Shown: positions 26,080-35,019, counted from the stretch's first letter. The stretch is DNA of 64,000 nt from Tellurirhabdus bombi (GCF_021484805.1 NZ_CP090557.1:3422001-3486000); one strand, 5' to 3'. Notes: a model not told the origin generated them from the letters alone. Program-made: numbers and translations.

Positions 26080-26087
26080 TATATTTG
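26080..26087 (+). promoter_or_regulatory. -7 box (TATATTTG) of the ECF sigma gene
   Basis: The octamer fits TAnnTTTG, 44 bases before the start codon at 26132. The -33 element is unclear. A promoter read by the ECF factor itself would differ, so this suggests housekeeping transcription. Confidence 0.4.
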
Positions 26088-26131
26088 AACGGACTCACCG
26101 GGTATTCAATATCTCTATCCGGATTGTTACC

Positions 26132-26680
26132 TTGAAACATTCTCAGTTGCCAATTTCCGAAGATCGATTAGTCGAACAACTCCAGCGGCGGGAGGAGCAG
26201 GCTTTTCATTTGCTGTACGATCAGTATAGCCCAGCTTTGTATGGCGTAATTTCCCGCATCATACGGGATGAAGAAGCTGCTCGCGACGTATTGCAGGATG
26301 CATTCGTTAAGATCTGGCGTAACTTTCCCAACTACGACAGTAAAAAAGGCCGTTTGTTTACCTGGTTGCTGAATGTAGCCCGGAATACGGCTATTGATGC
26401 CCTTCGAACAAGTCATTCTACCGAATCAATCCAAAATGAGTCGGGTCTCGTATATACAATTGATCAGCAACACAATACGAATCAGCCCAACTCCGATCTG
26501 ATCGATATTCCGGATAAAGTGAATCAGTTAAAACCTGATCGTCAGGAAGTCATTGATCTGGTCTATTTTAAAGGGTACACTCATGAAGAAGCGGCCGAGC
26601 GTTTGAACTTGCCTTTGGGTACGGTAAAAACCCGTGTCCGATCCGCTTTACAAGACTTGAAGAAGTTGTTTAACCCATGA
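26132..26680 (+). CDS. ECF-type RNA polymerase sigma factor
   Basis: Extracytoplasmic-function sigma factor of 182 residues. Region 2 spans about 20-90 (FHLLYDQYSPALYG, EEAARDVLQDAFVKIWRN, GRLFTWLLNVARNTAID) and region 4 about 125-178 (DLVYFKGYTHEEAAERLNLPLGTVKTRVRSAL). The start is TTG at 26132. No in-frame ATG precedes region 2, so a TTG start is needed. The stop overlaps the next gene's ATG, pairing it with the RskA-like anti-sigma factor. ECF/RskA pairs usually respond to envelope or redox stress. Confidence 0.92.
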   Translation: MKHSQLPISEDRLVEQLQRREEQAFHLLYDQYSPALYGVISRIIRDEEAARDVLQDAFVKIWRNFPNYDSKKGRLFTWLLNVARNTAIDALRTSHSTESIQNESGLVYTIDQQHNTNQPNSDLIDIPDKVNQLKPDRQEVIDLVYFKGYTHEEAAERLNLPLGTVKTRVRSALQDLKKLFNP

Positions 26681-27513
26681 ATATTAACGATTACATAGCA
26701 TCGGGCATCTTGGAGGAATATGTGCTGGGGACAGTCAATCCGCAGGAAAAGCGGGAAGTTGAGTGTTTGTCTGGTATTTATCCCGAAATAAAGCAAGAGC
26801 TAGATGCTTTGTCGGTAGCACTGGAACAATATGCTTTGACATTGCGGCGCGAACCACCCGCCGACGTAAAAAACAAATTATTAAAAAGCCTGGATTTTAC
26901 GCCCCAAGAGCAGGAGACTACCGCCGAAGAAGACGCCCAGTCCGTAGTACCGGTTCGGGAATTAATTCCATTGGAACGTCCCGCCTTCCGGGGGACCTGG
27001 ATCGCAGCGGCGTCGATTGGCCTTCTTTTCTTGTTTTTTTCCATCTATCTATATTCTCAACTTCGCACGAACCAGCAGACCATGGCGATGATGCGGGATT
27101 CTGCTCGGTTATTTCAGGAAGATATCCGGTTGCTCCGGGAATCAGAAAAGCGGACGGAGCAGACACTGGCCGTTGCTAAACAGCCGGGAACGCGGGTCAT
27201 TCAGCTCGATCCGGTGGGTAAAGGCCAGAAAGGACCCGTCATGCTCTTTTGGAACAGCCAGACCGGCGAGGTGCGGCTGGAAGTTGATTCACTGGTGCGG
27301 CCACCCGAATACATGCAGTACCAGCTATGGGCTATTGTGGACGGCAAACCGGTTGACGCGGGCGTTTTCGACATTCAGGATTGGCTGCACATTGTCCAGA
27401 CCCAGAAAAAATTCGCCCGGGCTGAGGCTTTCGCCATTACCGTTGAGAAACGCGGGGGCAATCCTACTCCAACCATGGAAACCATGGTTGTCATGGGCAA
27501 AACAAATGCCTGA
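26677..27513 (+). CDS. RskA-like anti-sigma factor
   Basis: Membrane-bound regulator of 278 residues. The cytoplasmic N-terminal part (about 1-105) holds the sigma-binding helices (ASGILEEYVLGTVNPQEKREVE). A single membrane span follows near 109-127 (WIAAASIGLLFLFFSIYLY), then a coiled linker and an extracytoplasmic RskA C-terminal domain containing GPVMLFWNSQTGEVRL and YQLWAIVDGKPVDAGVFD. The ATG overlaps the sigma gene stop (ATGA), indicating coupled synthesis. It presumably holds the sigma factor inactive until regulated proteolysis. Confidence 0.9.
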   Translation: MNINDYIASGILEEYVLGTVNPQEKREVECLSGIYPEIKQELDALSVALEQYALTLRREPPADVKNKLLKSLDFTPQEQETTAEEDAQSVVPVRELIPLERPAFRGTWIAAASIGLLFLFFSIYLYSQLRTNQQTMAMMRDSARLFQEDIRLLRESEKRTEQTLAVAKQPGTRVIQLDPVGKGQKGPVMLFWNSQTGEVRLEVDSLVRPPEYMQYQLWAIVDGKPVDAGVFDIQDWLHIVQTQKKFARAEAFAITVEKRGGNPTPTMETMVVMGKTNA

Positions 27514-27611
27514 TTTTGAATGAATCAGTGCTGTTTTTTGTTAATTAATTAGGCCCAGAAGCCTGATTAACTCGTGAATTCTACACCTTTAATTTGCTCA
27601 GTAACGCATCT

Positions 27612-28109
27612 ATGAAGAAGTCAATGAATGGATTGGCGGCCTTTTTGCTGGCGGCTGTAGTTATCTTTATGGCGTTTACCTGGTCGAAAAGCCAGCAGGA
27701 ACCTCGCCCGACCCGAAAATGGCAGGTGTCTAAACCCGACGCCGAATGGAAAAAGATTCTGACCAAAGAGCAGTACTATATTTTGCGCGAGCGAGGTACT
27801 GAAATGGCTTATTCCAGCCCCCTGAACAAAAACAAAGCAGCCGGAGATTACCGGTGTGCCGCCTGCAAAACGCCGCTTTTCAGTTCCGCGGCCAAGTTTG
27901 AGTCGGGAACCGGCTGGCCGAGTTTCTACCAGCCCATCAACAAGAAAAATGTCGTTAATTTTACGGATCAAACGCACGGCATGGTACGTACTGAAGTCGT
28001 GTGCGGAATTTGTGGAGGGCACCTGGGTCATGTATTTAACGATGGGCCCGAGCCGACCGGCCTGCGCTATTGCCTCAATGGGGATGCGTTGGAGTTTGCC
28101 AAAAAATAA
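27612..28109 (+). CDS. msrB: Peptide methionine-(R)-S-oxide reductase, membrane-anchored
   Basis: MsrB of 165 residues that repairs methionine-R-sulfoxide in proteins. Residues 8-24 form a hydrophobic anchor or signal, so it likely works outside the cytoplasm. The catalytic domain has two zinc-binding pairs, Cys82/Cys85 (CAAC) and Cys131/Cys134 (CGIC), the GTGWPSF motif, GGHLGHVF and catalytic Cys154 in RYCLNG. The ATG at 27612 was chosen over an earlier frame start at 27594. It follows the sigma/anti-sigma pair by 98 bases and may be a target of that regulon (inference). Confidence 0.93.
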   Translation: MKKSMNGLAAFLLAAVVIFMAFTWSKSQQEPRPTRKWQVSKPDAEWKKILTKEQYYILRERGTEMAYSSPLNKNKAAGDYRCAACKTPLFSSAAKFESGTGWPSFYQPINKKNVVNFTDQTHGMVRTEVVCGICGGHLGHVFNDGPEPTGLRYCLNGDALEFAKK

Positions 28110-28187
28110 GGCCGGCCAGGTGTTTCGTTGCGGAAGCTTCCGCGTGGAGGATTGGAAATGGCGAATGATAAATAGACTTTTTAAACG

Positions 28188-28216
28188 GCCGATTCATGTC
28201 ATGAATCGGCTTTTTT
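28188..28216 (+). terminator. Terminator of msrB
   Basis: A 10-base perfect stem GCCGATTCAT / ATGAATCGGC (28188-28197 with 28201-28210) with a three-base loop is followed by six T. Confidence 0.9.
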
Positions 28217-28249
28217 GTATCAAATAGCGGCGAAAATCCGTTATCTTTG
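28214..28249 (+). promoter_or_regulatory. Promoter of the PBP1A gene
   Basis: TTTG at 28214-28217 and TATCTTTG at 28242-28249 have a 24-base gap, near the Bacteroidota -33/-7 arrangement. The -33 element is formed by the T tract of the msrB terminator, a compact shared use. The start codon is 72 bases downstream of the -7 box. Confidence 0.5.
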
Positions 28250-28321
28250 AAGCTACGCAAGCAGGGGAGCTTTTGCTTTCCGGGTTGTGGTCTATCCTAA
28301 TTAACTGACAACAAAACACGC

Positions 28322-30877
28322 ATGAGTGAAATCGGGGAATGGCTTCGTGCCTTCCGGAGAGCTATTGGAGGCTTTTTTAGCCGCATCGGCACCGGGATTT
28401 CGGGCCTGGTGTATCGCTTGATGGCGGCTATTGCCGGACAGGAACGGGTCGATTCATGGATAGGGTCCTACCGCTCTGTCCGCCAGCGCGTACGAAATTG
28501 GACGGCGGAGAAATTCGATACCCAATCGCCTTATTTCAAACCTATCTGGAAGCTATGGAAAGTCTTCCTGTATGGCATTGCGTTTGCCATCTTCTATATT
28601 TTCTCTATTGAAACCAATTTCCTGTATCTGGGTGGCGAAATGCCCAGCGTCGAGGAGCTAGCAGACCCCAAAGTAGCGCAGTCATCCGAGATTTACTCGT
28701 ACGACAAAGTTCTGATTGGTAAGTTCTTCACCGAGAATCGGACGCCCATCCAGTACAAAGATTTACCGAAGCATTTGATTGACGCGCTGATCGCTACGGA
28801 AGATGTCCGGTTCTATCAGCACTCGGGCATCGATACGCGCAGTATTGGCCGGGCGGTTTATGGAGTTTTGACCGGCAACAGCGCCGGGGGCGGCAGTACG
28901 ATTACGCAGCAGCTCGCCAAAAATTTATTCAAGACCCGCCGCAAACAGTCCCGCGGGCTGCTTTATAACATTCCGCTCGTCCGTACCTTGATCATTAAGA
29001 CGAAAGAATGGCTGATGGCCATTAAACTAGAGCGGAATTTTACGAAAAATGAAATCCTGACCATGTACTTTAACACGGTCGATTTTGGCAGCAATGCGTA
29101 CGGGATCAAAACGGCGGCCCGAACCTATTTTCGGAAAGCAACCGATAGCCTGAGTGTGCAGGAGTCCGCCGTTTTGGTAGGTTTACAAAAAGCCACGACG
29201 ACTTATAACCCGCTGATAAACAAAGAGAAATCACGTTCACGCCGGAATGTAGTACTGGGCCAGATGGCCAAATACAACTATTTGACAGCCCATCAGGCCG
29301 ATTCCATCAGCGCGCTTCCGCTGCGTACCCGCTATACGTCGGATAACCCGTACTCGGGACCGGCCAATTACTTTAAAAATGCCGTGGTGGCGTTTGTAGA
29401 GAAATGGGGAGAAGAAAACGGATACAATTTATATACGGATGGATTGAAGGTGTATACCACCGTCGATTCCCGGATACAGACGTACGCGGAAGATGCGGTT
29501 TCGGAAAAAATGAAGCAGCTGCAGCGCACGTTTGACAACCACTGGAAAGGCCGCAGCCCGTGGACCGACGAAAAGGGGCAGGAAATTCCGGATTTTATCG
29601 ATAAGGTGGCGCAACGCACAGAACGGTATAAGTCCCTGCAACAGCGCTTCCCGAATGAGCCGGATTCCGTGCGCTATTACCTGTACGAAAAGAAAGACAG
29701 CATGACCGTCTTTTCGTGGAAAGGCCCCCAAAAGATGTACATGACGCCCATCGACTCCATTAAATATTACAAGCGGTTCTTGCAGGCCGGGATGGTCGCG
29801 ATGGATCCGAAATCGGGTTTTATCAAAGCGTGGGTAGGCGGCTTGGACTATGAATTTTTTAAATACGACCACGTTAAACAGGGAAAACGCCAGCCAGGCT
29901 CGACGTTCAAACCGTTCGTGTACACTACGGTTATTGACGATTCGACCATTAACATGGGCCCCTGCGACCGGATTCAGGACAAGCCTTTTGAGGCCCGCTA
30001 TACGGAAAACGGCGAGGAAAAAGTCTGGAAGCCCAAAAACTCGGTGGGTTATTTTTCGTATTCCAACATGACCTTACGCCGCGCGATGGCACGTTCGGTC
30101 AACTCCATTACGGCGCAACTAACCAATGAGGTAGCTTCTCCGCAGGAAGTGGTGCAATATGCGCATCGCATGGGAATTAAAAGCAAGCTGGCGGCCGTTC
30201 CATCGGTGGGTCTGGGTTCTTCGGATGTGTCTCTTTATGAGATGGTTGCGGCCTACTGCACGTTTGCTAACCGAGGGGTTTACACGGAACCGTTACTGGT
30301 TACTCGCATTGAAGACCGTACGGGAAAAGTCATTGAAGAATTTGTGCCGGAACGAAAACAGGCTATCCGCGAAGAGTCGGCTTTTTTGATGCTGCACATG
30401 CTGAGAGGAGGGTTGGAAGAATCGGGTGGAACATCCCAGAATCTCTGGTCGTACAACCTGTTTAAGAACCGGAATGAAATTGGCGGTAAGACCGGGACCA
30501 CCTCAAATAACTCCGATGGTTGGTTTATTGGCGTTTCGCGGGATCTAGTCGTTGGTGCCTGGGTGGGAGGGGATGACCGAAGTATTCACTTCCGATCTAC
30601 GGACTTGGGCGAGGGGGCCAAAACGGCGCTGCCGCTGGTGGGCCGATTCTTGGAAAAAGTCTACGAAGATAAATCGGTGGGCGTATTCCAGGGGCCGTTT
30701 GGAAAACCGACCATTACCATTACTAAGAATTACCTCAATTGCGGCCCGAACGACGATGATGAGCGAGAGGAAGATGATTCCGATTCGACGGATATGGAAG
30801 GCTACCCCGGCGACTCGCTCTTTTTACCGCCCACTCCACCAACAGAACAGGCCGACACCACGCAGGCTCCTGAGTAG
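28322..30877 (+). CDS. Class A penicillin-binding protein (PBP1A type)
   Basis: Bifunctional peptidoglycan synthase of 851 residues. A cytoplasmic N-terminal stretch of about 75 residues precedes a membrane span (VFLYGIAFAIFYIFSI). The GT51 glycosyltransferase domain has catalytic Glu in ATEDVRFYQHSGID (about 159) and GGSTITQQLAKNLF. The transpeptidase domain has SxxK in RQPGSTFKPF (Ser near 525), SVN in ARSVNSIT, and KTGTT in GGKTGTTSNNSDGWFIG. The C terminus is acidic and Pro/Thr-rich. It is flanked by its own promoter and terminator, so it is monocistronic. Confidence 0.95.
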   Translation: MSEIGEWLRAFRRAIGGFFSRIGTGISGLVYRLMAAIAGQERVDSWIGSYRSVRQRVRNWTAEKFDTQSPYFKPIWKLWKVFLYGIAFAIFYIFSIETNFLYLGGEMPSVEELADPKVAQSSEIYSYDKVLIGKFFTENRTPIQYKDLPKHLIDALIATEDVRFYQHSGIDTRSIGRAVYGVLTGNSAGGGSTITQQLAKNLFKTRRKQSRGLLYNIPLVRTLIIKTKEWLMAIKLERNFTKNEILTMYFNTVDFGSNAYGIKTAARTYFRKATDSLSVQESAVLVGLQKATTTYNPLINKEKSRSRRNVVLGQMAKYNYLTAHQADSISALPLRTRYTSDNPYSGPANYFKNAVVAFVEKWGEENGYNLYTDGLKVYTTVDSRIQTYAEDAVSEKMKQLQRTFDNHWKGRSPWTDEKGQEIPDFIDKVAQRTERYKSLQQRFPNEPDSVRYYLYEKKDSMTVFSWKGPQKMYMTPIDSIKYYKRFLQAGMVAMDPKSGFIKAWVGGLDYEFFKYDHVKQGKRQPGSTFKPFVYTTVIDDSTINMGPCDRIQDKPFEARYTENGEEKVWKPKNSVGYFSYSNMTLRRAMARSVNSITAQLTNEVASPQEVVQYAHRMGIKSKLAAVPSVGLGSSDVSLYEMVAAYCTFANRGVYTEPLLVTRIEDRTGKVIEEFVPERKQAIREESAFLMLHMLRGGLEESGGTSQNLWSYNLFKNRNEIGGKTGTTSNNSDGWFIGVSRDLVVGAWVGGDDRSIHFRSTDLGEGAKTALPLVGRFLEKVYEDKSVGVFQGPFGKPTITITKNYLNCGPNDDDEREEDDSDSTDMEGYPGDSLFLPPTPPTEQADTTQAPE

Positions 30878-30886
30878 CAGCGTCAC

Positions 30887-30919
30887 AAAAAAGCCGCCTC
30901 GTAAAGAGGCGGCTTTTTT
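30887..30919 (+). terminator. Terminator of the PBP1A gene
   Basis: The stem AAGCCGCCTC / GAGGCGGCTT (30891-30900 with 30906-30915) has loop GTAAA and flanking A and T tracts. Confidence 0.92.
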
Positions 30920-31000
30920 GTGGACTATCAATTTGCGTTAAACAGTCCGTAGCGAATTGCGTTTTATTAAGATACTTGTTTTTCACAAACCACAACAGCT

Positions 31001-31339
31001 ATGGACCCGTCTAAAAATCCTAACCTGCACCCACTGAGCGCCGTACCATCGGGTATGGATCACGATCCAAAAGCGGACGAAGAAATCATTGACCAGACCC
31101 GGCCTGATGATCAGACCAATAAGGACGAAACCGAACTAAAGCCATCGGAGCCAGTCGGACGGATTCCTTCCCAAACGGCGGATGATCCAACGCAGGATAC
31201 GGATTTAAGCACGAAGATCGCTTATGCCCTCGACGGGACAGAATTTTCACCCGCGGAGGCAGAACCCGGCCACAAAACAAAGACCGAAGGCATTACCGGC
31301 GCATCGTTAGCAGAAGAAGAAGCGAACCTAAAGCGCTAA
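31001..31339 (+). CDS. Acidic low-complexity small protein, unknown
   Basis: Protein of 112 residues, highly charged and Pro/Thr/Glu/Asp-rich, with almost no hydrophobic residues. It is probably disordered and cytoplasmic. It has no signal peptide and no recognised domain. The frame is clean from an ATG 80 bases after the PBP1A terminator to a TAA 28 bases before the helicase ATG, and codon usage fits neighbours, so it is likely genuine. Confidence 0.6.
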   Translation: MDPSKNPNLHPLSAVPSGMDHDPKADEEIIDQTRPDDQTNKDETELKPSEPVGRIPSQTADDPTQDTDLSTKIAYALDGTEFSPAEAEPGHKTKTEGITGASLAEEEANLKR

Positions 31340-31355
31340 GGCGTGCGTTTTGCGT

Positions 31356-31363
31356 TACCTTTG
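31356..31363 (+). promoter_or_regulatory. TACCTTTG -7 box directly before the helicase gene
   Basis: The octamer fits TAnnTTTG and ends four bases before the ATG at 31368, which would place the transcript start at or in the start codon. This is the second such case in the window. Confidence 0.35.
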
Positions 31364-31367
31364 CAAG

Positions 31368-32690
31368 ATGAAGAGTAACCAACCCATCGAACAGATGCTG
31401 TCGGGCTTGGGCATCACCGCCCTGAATCCCATGCAGCAGGCCGCACACGAAGCTATTTTGCAGGATAAAGACGTTTTTCTACTGTCGCCTACTGGCTCCG
31501 GGAAGACGTTAGGTTTCCTTTTGCCGTTGCTGCAATTGCTTCAGCCTGAGCAACGTGGGGTTCAGTGTCTTATTCTGTCGCCTTCCCGGGAGCTAGCCCT
31601 GCAAATCGAACAGGTATGGAAAAGTCTGCGAACAGGCTACAAAGTTAATGTTTGTTACGGCGGTCATTCGATGGCCACGGAAATTCAGAATCTGAGCAGC
31701 CCACCAGCGGTGTTGATTGGAACGCCGGGGCGTATCGCGGACCATATTCTCCGAAAAACGGTGCGGCTGGATGAGGTGCAAACCTTGGTTCTGGACGAAT
31801 TTGACAAATCGCTGGAACTGGGATTTCACGACCAGATGGCTTTTATTATCGAGACGTTGAAAAACCTGCGCAAACGCGTTCTGGTGTCGGCTACGTCGGG
31901 TATTCAACTACCTGCTTTTACAGGTTTAGATGAGCCAATAACCTTAAATTTTATTCCGGAGGAAGTGGGCGAAAGCAGCCTGACCACCAAAATTGTTCTT
32001 TCGGACGAAAAAGATAAGTTGGATACCTTGTTCCGTTTGGTATGCTCGCTGAACTCGGAGGCAGCCCTGATTTTCTGCAACCTCCGCGAGGTAGCCGAGC
32101 GGGTCAGTGGCTTTCTGAATGAGCAGGGCGTATACGCAGCCTTTTACCACGGTGGTATGGAACAGGATGACCGGGAACGGGCTTTGATTCAGTTTCGGAA
32201 CGGGAGCGTTTCATACCTGGTGACCACCGATCTGGCGGCTCGTGGGCTGGATATTCCCGAAATGAAACACGTGATTCACTACCAGTTGCCGCCGCACGAG
32301 TCGGAGTTTGTGCACCGCAATGGCCGAACAGCCCGAATGCACGCTTCCGGAACGGCTTACCTGCTGCTCTATCGGGAGGACACACGACCGGGCTACGTGC
32401 CGGAGGGTATCGAGGAGTTAGCACTTCCCCAACATTATAGATTACCAGAACCGCCTGAATTTCAAACGATTTACATTAGCGGTGGAAAGAAAAACAAACT
32501 GGCTAAAGGCGACATCGTCGGTTTTTTCTCCCAGAAAGGAGACCTGGAAAAAGGAGACCTGGGGCGGATTGAAGTAAAGGATTTTAGCTCGTTCGCCGCC
32601 GTAAAAAAAGCCAAAGTAAAGGCTTTGCTGGAGCGACTTAAAACCGAGAAAATGAAGGGAAAGAAGTATAAAATTGAGGTGGCTCGGTAG
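31368..32690 (+). CDS. DEAD-box-type RNA helicase with DbpA-like C terminus
   Basis: ATP-dependent RNA helicase of 440 residues. Motifs seen are the Q motif region (LGITALNPMQQ), Walker A PTGSGKT at 41-47, PSRELALQ, TPGRI, motif II as DEFD (about residue 143) instead of DEAD, motif III as SAT, TTDLAARGLDIP and HRNGRTARM. The last 75 residues (GGKKNKLAKGDIVGFFSQKG and onward) look like the DbpA RNA-binding domain, which in DbpA recognises 23S rRNA. A role in large-subunit assembly is likely. The ATG at 31368 is preferred over an upstream in-frame start. Confidence 0.92.
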   Translation: MKSNQPIEQMLSGLGITALNPMQQAAHEAILQDKDVFLLSPTGSGKTLGFLLPLLQLLQPEQRGVQCLILSPSRELALQIEQVWKSLRTGYKVNVCYGGHSMATEIQNLSSPPAVLIGTPGRIADHILRKTVRLDEVQTLVLDEFDKSLELGFHDQMAFIIETLKNLRKRVLVSATSGIQLPAFTGLDEPITLNFIPEEVGESSLTTKIVLSDEKDKLDTLFRLVCSLNSEAALIFCNLREVAERVSGFLNEQGVYAAFYHGGMEQDDRERALIQFRNGSVSYLVTTDLAARGLDIPEMKHVIHYQLPPHESEFVHRNGRTARMHASGTAYLLLYREDTRPGYVPEGIEELALPQHYRLPEPPEFQTIYISGGKKNKLAKGDIVGFFSQKGDLEKGDLGRIEVKDFSSFAAVKKAKVKALLERLKTEKMKGKKYKIEVAR

Positions 32691-32737
32691 TGCTAATTGG
32701 GTTTTCGTTCTATTAAACTAAAAAAGTTGCCAACGTG

Positions 32738-33169
32738 ATGAAGGTCTACAAAGCCAATCGGAAAGGATTTTTCAAGAACCTGATTCTAGCGGTTGGGCTT
32801 TTGTTGGTGACGATTATTATCCTGGATTCAGCTACGTTCCTGCAAAGTTCGTGGTTATTGTTGCCTTTACTCGCTCCACTTGGTCTGTTGCTCTGGATTT
32901 ATGTTGATACCTACTACCAATTAGAGCAAACCAAGTTGAAGTACAAATCGGGTTTTCTGAAGGGTGAGATTGATGTCCTGCAAATCAAAGAAATCGTCAA
33001 AGGGAAGACCCTATGGGCGGGCTTAAAACCGGCTCTGGCGTCCAAAGGCTTGACAATAAAATACAATCGGTTCGATGAAATTTATATCGCTCCCGAAAAT
33101 AACACTGATTTGTTGCGGGATTTGCTAGCGATCAATAGCCACATCGTCGTCAAAGAAGAAGGTAAGTAG
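32738..33169 (+). CDS. Small membrane protein with bacterial PH-like domain
   Basis: Protein of 143 residues. Two adjacent membrane spans (NLILAVGLLLVTIIIL and WLLLPLLAPLGLLLWIYV) are followed by a cytoplasmic domain with YQLEQTKLKYKSGFLKGEIDVLQIKEI and FDEIYIAPEN, matching the bPH_4 (formerly DUF1200) family. The ATG at 32738 is chosen, with a GTG immediately before it. It follows the helicase by 47 bases. Role unknown. Confidence 0.75.
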   Translation: MKVYKANRKGFFKNLILAVGLLLVTIIILDSATFLQSSWLLLPLLAPLGLLLWIYVDTYYQLEQTKLKYKSGFLKGEIDVLQIKEIVKGKTLWAGLKPALASKGLTIKYNRFDEIYIAPENNTDLLRDLLAINSHIVVKEEGK

Positions 33170-33190
33170 CCCGGAGCAAGTTCCGGGCTA
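33167..33190. terminator. Hairpin between converging genes
   Basis: A nine-base stem TAGCCCGGA / TCCGGGCTA (33167-33175 with 33182-33190) overlaps the stop of the PH-like gene and lies seven bases from the SDR stop at 33197. It has no clear T tract on either side, so terminator function is plausible but weak. Confidence 0.4.
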
Positions 33191-33196
33191 AACGGC

Positions 33197-33913
33197 TTAT
33201 TTCCCGCCGGGTCGGGTAGGACGCACCTCGATTTTACTCGGAAGTGTCCGGGCGGGCATGTGAATGAGATCGGAAACGATCTGGCCAATGTCTTCGGGCT
33301 GGATTTTCCAGGCGTCTTTTTCAGTAGGCTGGTGGTTATCGAAATAGGTAGCCACGGAACCAGGCATGATGGTGGTTACTTTGATGCCTTCACTGCGCAG
33401 GTCCAGCATGATGGCCTGCGAAAAGCCGACCAGACCGAACTTGCTGGCGTTGTAAGCAGCGCCTTTCTCGAAAAAGTTGGTTCCTGCCAGGCTCGCAATC
33501 GTGATGAAATACCCTTCGGTTTCCTTCAGCGCATCCAGCGTGGCTTTGGCCGTGTAAAAGACACCCGTCAGGTTAATGTCAATGGTTTCCTGCCATTGTT
33601 CGGGCGTAAGTTCCTGAATAGGAGCAAAGTGTCCTACGCCTGCATTGGCGATGACGTAATCGAGCCGTCCCCATTGCTGAAGAGTAGCGGCTACGGCTTC
33701 CTGTTGCGAGGCCAGATCGCGAACGTCGGCAGCTAGTCCGAGGGCGGCATCTGGTCTTATTTTGTTCAACGAAGCGGCGGCTTCGTCGGCATTCTCCTTG
33801 GAGCGGCTGGTAATAGCGACGTTGATTCCCTGTTTGATCAGGACTTCGGCTACGCCGTAACCGATGCCCTTTGAGCCACCGGTGATGAGGGCGGTTTTGG
33901 TAATTTCTGCCAT
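33197..33913 (-). CDS. Short-chain dehydrogenase/reductase
   Basis: Classical SDR of 238 residues. It has GGSKGIGYG (12-20) for cofactor binding, NAGVG, the catalytic Ser in TIASLAG and Tyr-x3-Lys in AAYNASKFG, followed by a PGSV segment. It resembles general 3-ketoacyl-ACP-reductase-like SDRs. It stands alone between a converging membrane protein gene and the beta-lactamase-like gene 140 bases upstream. Substrate unknown. Confidence 0.88.
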   Translation of the reverse strand: MAEITKTALITGGSKGIGYGVAEVLIKQGINVAITSRSKENADEAAASLNKIRPDAALGLAADVRDLASQQEAVAATLQQWGRLDYVIANAGVGHFAPIQELTPEQWQETIDINLTGVFYTAKATLDALKETEGYFITIASLAGTNFFEKGAAYNASKFGLVGFSQAIMLDLRSEGIKVTTIMPGSVATYFDNHQPTEKDAWKIQPEDIGQIVSDLIHMPARTLPSKIEVRPTRPGGK

Positions 33914-34053
33914 AAAAAACGAAATAAATTAAAAGCTCTTTTTTAGAACTTAGTCAATAAACCGCCGGTCAGGAGTAAAGTTTTGGCCGATCCGATAAAA
34001 TAAAGCAGCGGTGGGGTTCTTCAGGAAGCCTAGTCCATTTTCAAACCTGAAAA

Positions 34054-34959
34054 TTACTGAGTCACAAAGCGGTAGATTAACTCAGAAACCGAAGCCATGG
34101 CTTTCGTGGCGGCGCTGTCGTTCTTTAGGTCTTTGGATAAAAGAGCCAGCACGTACTGGCGGCCATCGGGTAAAATGACGAAGCCCGAGTCGTGATGAAC
34201 GCCGGTGATGCTGCCGGTTTTGTGCGCTACCCGAACCTCTTTCGGCAAGTTTGCCGGAATAATCGAATTGAAGTGTTGATCTAGTAAAATTCCCGTCATG
34301 GCCTGGGAAGCTTCGGGACTGACGGCCTTGCCCGTGGCTATTTTCTCAAAAATCACCAACAGATCGTAGGCCGTGGTGGTATTGTTTAACCCCTGGGCGA
34401 AGGCTTTGGAGTCTTCAACTCCCCGCCGTACCTGGATGGTAGCGGCCCCCAGGTCGCGCATGGTCTGCGTCACTTTTTTGGCATCGACCAACTCAATGAC
34501 CAGATTGGTCGCCAGGTTACTGCTCATAATAATCATTTCGTAGACCAGCGTCGATAAAGGAATTTTCTGGCCTATTCGATCGTAGAGCTTTGTTTCGCTG
34601 TCGGCTGCGCTCCCGAGCGTAAATGGACTCCCATCAACAATGCTGCGGAAGGTATTTTTAATGAGGATAGAGTCGGTCAGCGCCAGACGTTTTTCGGCGG
34701 CCTGTTTGTAGACCTCAATTAAAACGGGGGTCTTCATGGTGCTAGCCGCGTGGAAGGTTTCGTTTTCCCGAATTAAAAGCTGCTGTCCACTGCTCAAATC
34801 GCGAAAAGCAACGGCAAAAACGCCCTCCTGTTTTGCCAGGGTATCCTGAATTTGCTGACGGAGCTGCGCGATGGTTGCGCGTGATTGTCCAAATGTTGCC
34901 GTCAGAGCGGAAAGAAGAAATAAAAAAGAAGAAAATGCAATTAGTTTTTGCCGGTTCAT
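34054..34959 (-). CDS. Class A beta-lactamase-like serine hydrolase
   Basis: Exported protein of 301 residues with a signal peptide ending near TFGQS. Active-site motifs of the beta-lactamase2 fold are present: Ser73-x-x-Lys76 (STMK), SSN at 146-148, and HKTGS with Lys247. The omega-loop motif ExxLN of true class A enzymes is not visible. The equivalent stretch reads RGVEDSKAFAQGLNNTTT, with Glu182 the only candidate general base. It may therefore be a beta-lactamase of a divergent subgroup or a different serine hydrolase or peptidase. It follows the cphA terminator. Confidence 0.8.
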   Translation of the reverse strand: MNRQKLIAFSSFLFLLSALTATFGQSRATIAQLRQQIQDTLAKQEGVFAVAFRDLSSGQQLLIRENETFHAASTMKTPVLIEVYKQAAEKRLALTDSILIKNTFRSIVDGSPFTLGSAADSETKLYDRIGQKIPLSTLVYEMIIMSSNLATNLVIELVDAKKVTQTMRDLGAATIQVRRGVEDSKAFAQGLNNTTTAYDLLVIFEKIATGKAVSPEASQAMTGILLDQHFNSIIPANLPKEVRVAHKTGSITGVHHDSGFVILPDGRQYVLALLSKDLKNDSAATKAMASVSELIYRFVTQ

Positions 34960-35019
34960 TCAGTGATCAGGTTGGATGGGTTTCTGGTCGCTAAACTAGC
35001 CGAATATTTCGAAAAAAGC

